DNA from: Firm-04 sp045591925
Lineage (GTDB): Bacteria; Bacillota; Clostridia; Oscillospirales; Ruminococcaceae
Assembly: GCA_045591925.1 (NCBI GenBank)
Contig: JAZNTW010000098.1
Location: 1 to 64,000, forward strand
Length of the DNA stretch: 64,000 bases
Direction: 5' to 3'
Part shown: in pieces, positions 60,743 through 64,000 of the stretch
Layout: each line of letters opens with the position of its first letter
How positions within the stretch are numbered: position 1 is the stretch's first letter
Notes under the pieces: model-generated
The model's input: the letters and a program-made list of their open reading frames with translations, nothing else
Database searches by the model: none
Told to the model about the DNA's origin: nothing
Made by a program: the position numbers and the translations under genes

Positions 60743-63700
60743 TCACGTTGTTCCCAGCGCATTCCTTGTCTGCCTGTAGATTTCCAGCCGTGACAGTGAT
60801 TTCGGACTATTGTTTGTCTGATTCACTGTGCGGCTGTTGTCGTTATTGTAGTTGTTGATGACGGTCGTGCCGACGCTGCCGTCCAGCATCGCGCCGGAAA
60901 TTCCGTCCAGCTTCATGCTAAGACCGGATTCCATTGTAAGCTGCATTGCATCTGCAACACCGGAGACCGCCTTTTCCACATACTTCTTGCTCTGGTTGAT
61001 GCCCTTCGCAAGCCCCTTCATGAAGTCCGGCATCCAAGATTCAAAGTCCGCAAGAGGAACTTCATCCGGTACAGAAAAGTGCAGGAAACTCTTGATTTTG
61101 TTCGCTACACCCTTGACCGCGTCAGCCACCTTATTGATACAGTTCTTGATACCATTGACGATGCCATTGATGATGTCAGCGCCCCACTGGAATGCCTGCG
61201 ATGCAAGATTCTTGATGAAGCTTACAGCGGCATTGAAGCCGTTGACAATGGTGTCTTTGATTGCCGTGATTTTCTGCGAAATGGCGGATTTGATGCTATC
61301 CCAGATGGAAGAAACCGTGGTTTTGATCGTATTCAGCACATTGCTGATCGTAGTTTTGATGCCGTTCCAGATGTTCGATACTGTATTTTTGATGGCGTTC
61401 AGCACGCTGCTGATGAATCCGCTGATCGAATTCCAGATGGAAGATACAACGGAATAAATGCTATTCAGCACACCAGAGACAAAGCCGGAAATTGCATTCC
61501 AAACGGTCGTCACCACATTATGGATTGCATCTAGCGCCGTCGATACCGCAGTGCTGATCGCATTCCAGATCGTTACGAAGAAGTCGTGGATGCCCTGAAG
61601 AATCGGCGTGATAAAGCCGACGATTGCATTCCAGATGGTCGTGATCTTTTCATGAATCCAGTCCATGACCGCGCCAATGATGATCTGGATTGCCTGCCAG
61701 ATGGTTTCAAACAGATATCTGAAAGACTCCAGCAGCGGAGAAATGATGTCATAAATCGTCTGCCATACCGTAGTAATAACAGACCAGATCGCATTCATGA
61801 CTGTTGTAATTGCAGTCTTGATCGCATTCCATACGAACTCGATAACTGCCTTCACCATATTGACTTTTTCGGCTACTGCATTATAGATTGCTGTCCAGAT
61901 GCCGACAAAAAAGTCCTTGATTTCCGTCCAAATCGTGGTGAAAAAGTTCTTGATGCCGTTCAGAACATTGGAAACGAATGTGGTGATGCTGTTCCAGATG
62001 TTGACGAAAAAGTTCTTAATGCTCGTCCAGACATCAACCCAGAAGTTTTTGACCGTTTCGAGGTCGGTGCCGAAAATATTACACAGCAGCTCGAATGCAC
62101 GCTTCAACAAAGAAGTGATCGCGTTCCAGATGCCGCTGAAAATTTCCTTGATACCGTTCCACGCCAGTTCCCAGTCGCCGGTAAAGATGCCGATAAATAC
62201 ATCGAGAATACCGAGGATCACATCAACCACTGCAGAGAGGTAGTCCGCGATGTATCCGAACACCGTCTCAAAGATCGGCGCGAGATAATTGCAGAACGCA
62301 TCCCATACAGCCTTGATGACCTCGGTGATATTTTCAAAGTCAAAGCCCAGCGCATTCAGGCGGTCAACGATGCCGGAGGTCAGCCTCTCGAACACACCCT
62401 TGATGCGCTCCCAGATCGCCGTAATCTTATTCCGGAAGTCCTCATTGGTACGCCACAAATGCACAAAAGCCGCCACCAGCAGCGCAATGACTGCAATGAC
62501 GGCGACCACAGGTGCAGAGATACCGCCAATGCCAGCGCCAAGCGAACTGAGTGCCGCCTTTGCACCCGCGATCATCGTCGGGAGATTGGAAATAAGCTGC
62601 ATCAGCTTGCCGACACCGACCATAGTTTTGCCGATAACGACAAGAAGAGGTCCGAGTGCTGCCGCTACCAGTGCGATTTTGACAATCGTTTCCTTTGTTG
62701 CGGGCGACATAGCGTTCAGTTTATCGATAAAGCCCTGAATCCTGCTGACGATCGCACGGATCGCAGGCATCAGGATTTCACCGAAAGCAATGGCAAGCTC
62801 CTGTAGCTGCGATTTCAGGATTGTGAGCTGTCCGCCGAGGTTGTCCTGCATGGTTTCTGCCATACGCAACGAGGTTCCGTCACAGGTTGCAATCGCACCC
62901 TGCAGCTTGTTAATATCTCCGGGCGCAGCGTTCATCAGCGCAAGGAAGCCGGACATGGCGTTCTTGCCGACCAGCGCCTGTGCCGCCGATGCCTTTTCGG
63001 ATTCGGAAAGCTGCGAAAAAGCGCCACGGCAGTCCTCCAGAATGTCGTTGAGGTTACGCGTAGAGCCGTCGGCGTTGGTGGTCTGGATTTCGACCTCACC
63101 CAGCTTTTCGCCGCAGAACTTCACATCGCCGGAAAGTGCCGTCATGATGGAACGGAGCGAGGTACCCGCCTGTGTGGATTTGATACCTGCATTCGCCATC
63201 AGACCGATTGCCTGTGCTGTATCTTCGCAGGAGAAGCCGAGCGTACCTGCGATTGGCGCAGCGTACTTGAAGGTTTCTCCCATCATGGAGACATTGGTAT
63301 TTTCATTCGACGATGCCGCCGCCAGCACATCAGCAAAATGACCGCTGTCGGCATCAGTTAAGCCGAAAGCGGTCAGCGCGTCTGTTACAATATCCGAGGT
63401 TGTTGCCAAGTCCTCACTGGAAGCAGCGGCAAGATTCATGATGCCGTCAATACCGTTGAGCATATCTATCGTTTTCCAGCCTGCCATCGCCATGTAATTC
63501 ATCGCCTCGGCAGCTTCCGATGCGGAGAACTTGGTCTTAGCACCCATTTCACGAGCCTTGTCGCGCAGGGCATCGAGATCTTCACCGGTCGCACCGGATA
63601 CAGCAGCGACCTTGCTCATGGCGGAATCGAAGTCCGATGCTGTCTTGACGGCTGCAGTTCCCGCAGCGAGAACCGGAACGGTCACATGGGTGGTGAGCGT

Positions 63701-64000
63701 TTCGCCGACATCAGCGATCTTGCAGCCGACCTTTTCCAGCGCTTCTCCCGCTTCACCCAGCTTGACCAGCGCGGTATGCGATGCGTCCGCTTCACGCTGG
63801 AGGTTCTGTAGCTCCTGCTCGGTTTCGATGATCTCACGCTGCAGCGCGTCGTACTGCTCCTGCGAAATGTCTCCACGGGCAAGCGCATCATTTGCCTGTT
63901 CTGCTGCGGTTTTCAGCGTTTGCAGCTTTTCTTTGGTAGCAGACACCGCATCGGCGAGGAGCTTGTGCTTCTGCGACAGCAGTTCCGTGTTGGTGGGATC
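60743..64000 (-). CDS. Phage tail tape measure protein (N-terminus beyond window)
   Basis: The frame stays open through the window edge, at least 1085 residues; the GTG at 63946 is probably internal. N-terminal coiled coil, then the TP901-family core: ASDFDSAMSKVAAVSGATGE, EAAEAMNYMAMAGWKTIDML, IMNLAAASSEDLATTSDIVT. Membrane-like segments (SAPVVAVIAVIALLVAAFVH) follow, then a long repetitive region with a 22-residue, Trp-containing period (VTTVWNAISGFVSGVLNSIY). Sets tail length and takes part in DNA injection. Same strand as the baseplate, holin and lysin genes at 40-44 kb; the distal-tail and tail-tip genes expected next are missing. Confidence 0.92.
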   Translation of the reverse strand, partial: DPTNTELLSQKHKLLADAVSATKEKLQTLKTAAEQANDALARGDISQEQYDALQREIIETEQELQNLQREADASHTALVKLGEAGEALEKVGCKIADVGETLTTHVTVPVLAAGTAAVKTASDFDSAMSKVAAVSGATGEDLDALRDKAREMGAKTKFSASEAAEAMNYMAMAGWKTIDMLNGIDGIMNLAAASSEDLATTSDIVTDALTAFGLTDADSGHFADVLAAASSNENTNVSMMGETFKYAAPIAGTLGFSCEDTAQAIGLMANAGIKSTQAGTSLRSIMTALSGDVKFCGEKLGEVEIQTTNADGSTRNLNDILEDCRGAFSQLSESEKASAAQALVGKNAMSGFLALMNAAPGDINKLQGAIATCDGTSLRMAETMQDNLGGQLTILKSQLQELAIAFGEILMPAIRAIVSRIQGFIDKLNAMSPATKETIVKIALVAAALGPLLVVIGKTMVGVGKLMQLISNLPTMIAGAKAALSSLGAGIGGISAPVVAVIAVIALLVAAFVHLWRTNEDFRNKITAIWERIKGVFERLTSGIVDRLNALGFDFENITEVIKAVWDAFCNYLAPIFETVFGYIADYLSAVVDVILGILDVFIGIFTGDWELAWNGIKEIFSGIWNAITSLLKRAFELLCNIFGTDLETVKNFWVDVWTSIKNFFVNIWNSITTFVSNVLNGIKNFFTTIWTEIKDFFVGIWTAIYNAVAEKVNMVKAVIEFVWNAIKTAITTVMNAIWSVITTVWQTIYDIISPLLESFRYLFETIWQAIQIIIGAVMDWIHEKITTIWNAIVGFITPILQGIHDFFVTIWNAISTAVSTALDAIHNVVTTVWNAISGFVSGVLNSIYSVVSSIWNSISGFISSVLNAIKNTVSNIWNGIKTTISNVLNTIKTTVSSIWDSIKSAISQKITAIKDTIVNGFNAAVSFIKNLASQAFQWGADIINGIVNGIKNCINKVADAVKGVANKIKSFLHFSVPDEVPLADFESWMPDFMKGLAKGINQSKKYVEKAVSGVADAMQLTMESGLSMKLDGISGAMLDGSVGTTVINNYNNDNSRTVNQTNNSPKSLSRLEIYRQTRNALGTT

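Noticed and set aside
61586..62806. 406-residue rightward frame inside the tape measure gene
   Set aside because: Antisense shadow created by the repetitive tape-measure codons; no ribosome site or domain.

Overview
The window looks like an accessory, mosaic region of a low-to-moderate GC Firmicute, most likely a gut or rumen Ruminococcus or close relative. That placement rests on strong AGGAGG-type ribosome binding sites, TTGACA/TATAAT promoters, Thr/Glu-rich lipoproteins, stacks of large serine recombinases, and MobL, DUF3847 and DUF932 genes typical of Clostridia mobile elements. No rRNA, tRNA or CRISPR array was seen. No core housekeeping operon is present; the one metabolic gene (anaerobic ribonucleotide reductase) is truncated.

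Layout. 0-6.6 kb: end of an integrated element with a partial serine recombinase, small accessory genes, ribbon-helix-helix-like and helix-turn-helix genes, dense hairpin arrays, a repeat family encoding short cationic peptides, a candidate structured RNA, and several decayed genes. 6.6-21.6 kb: a leftward defence island. dndBCDE (DNA phosphorothioation) plus a DUF262/DUF1524 nuclease are driven by a near-consensus promoter overlapping a 19-bp palindrome. The island starts with a second, translationally coupled operon: HARE-Mrr nuclease, an RpoA-CTD/sigma-region-4 hybrid, a PLD-SF2 helicase, a 53-aa protein, a DndD-like ATPase and a 163-aa protein. 22.3-25.3 kb, rightward: CPBP protease, Fic protein, HipA-like kinase. 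25.8-29.4 kb, leftward: surface protein, lipoprotein LHH-nuclease toxin and SMI1 immunity protein. 29.6-40.1 kb: two pairs of serine recombinases flanking a small island (XRE, ImmA/IrrE, broken DUF4417, EndoU toxin, immunity), then duplicated zinc-finger/HTH genes.

40.2-43.8 kb: tail end of a prophage (baseplate protein, amber-interrupted tail protein, holin, endolysin), fused at about 43.88 kb to a truncated nrdD. 43.9-48.4 kb: remains of a mobilizable element (nrdD, DUF932, MobL N-terminus, DUF3847). 48.6-60.7 kb: mostly rightward cargo (APH-like kinase, PstS-like protein, small membrane proteins, lipoproteins), a second hairpin array and candidate RNA, and a leftward pair of solute-binding lipoprotein and membrane LuxR regulator. 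60.7 kb to the end: phage tape measure protein running off the window. The tape measure and the baseplate-lysis genes share strand and order, so the 44-60 kb block may sit inside, or have replaced part of, one prophage.

Working together: the Dnd genes would mark host DNA with phosphorothioates, while the DUF262, Mrr and helicase/ATPase genes are candidate effectors against unmarked or wrongly marked DNA. The most novel items are this extended Dnd island, the hairpin arrays with about 5-nt loops, and three candidate small RNAs with good promoters and terminators.
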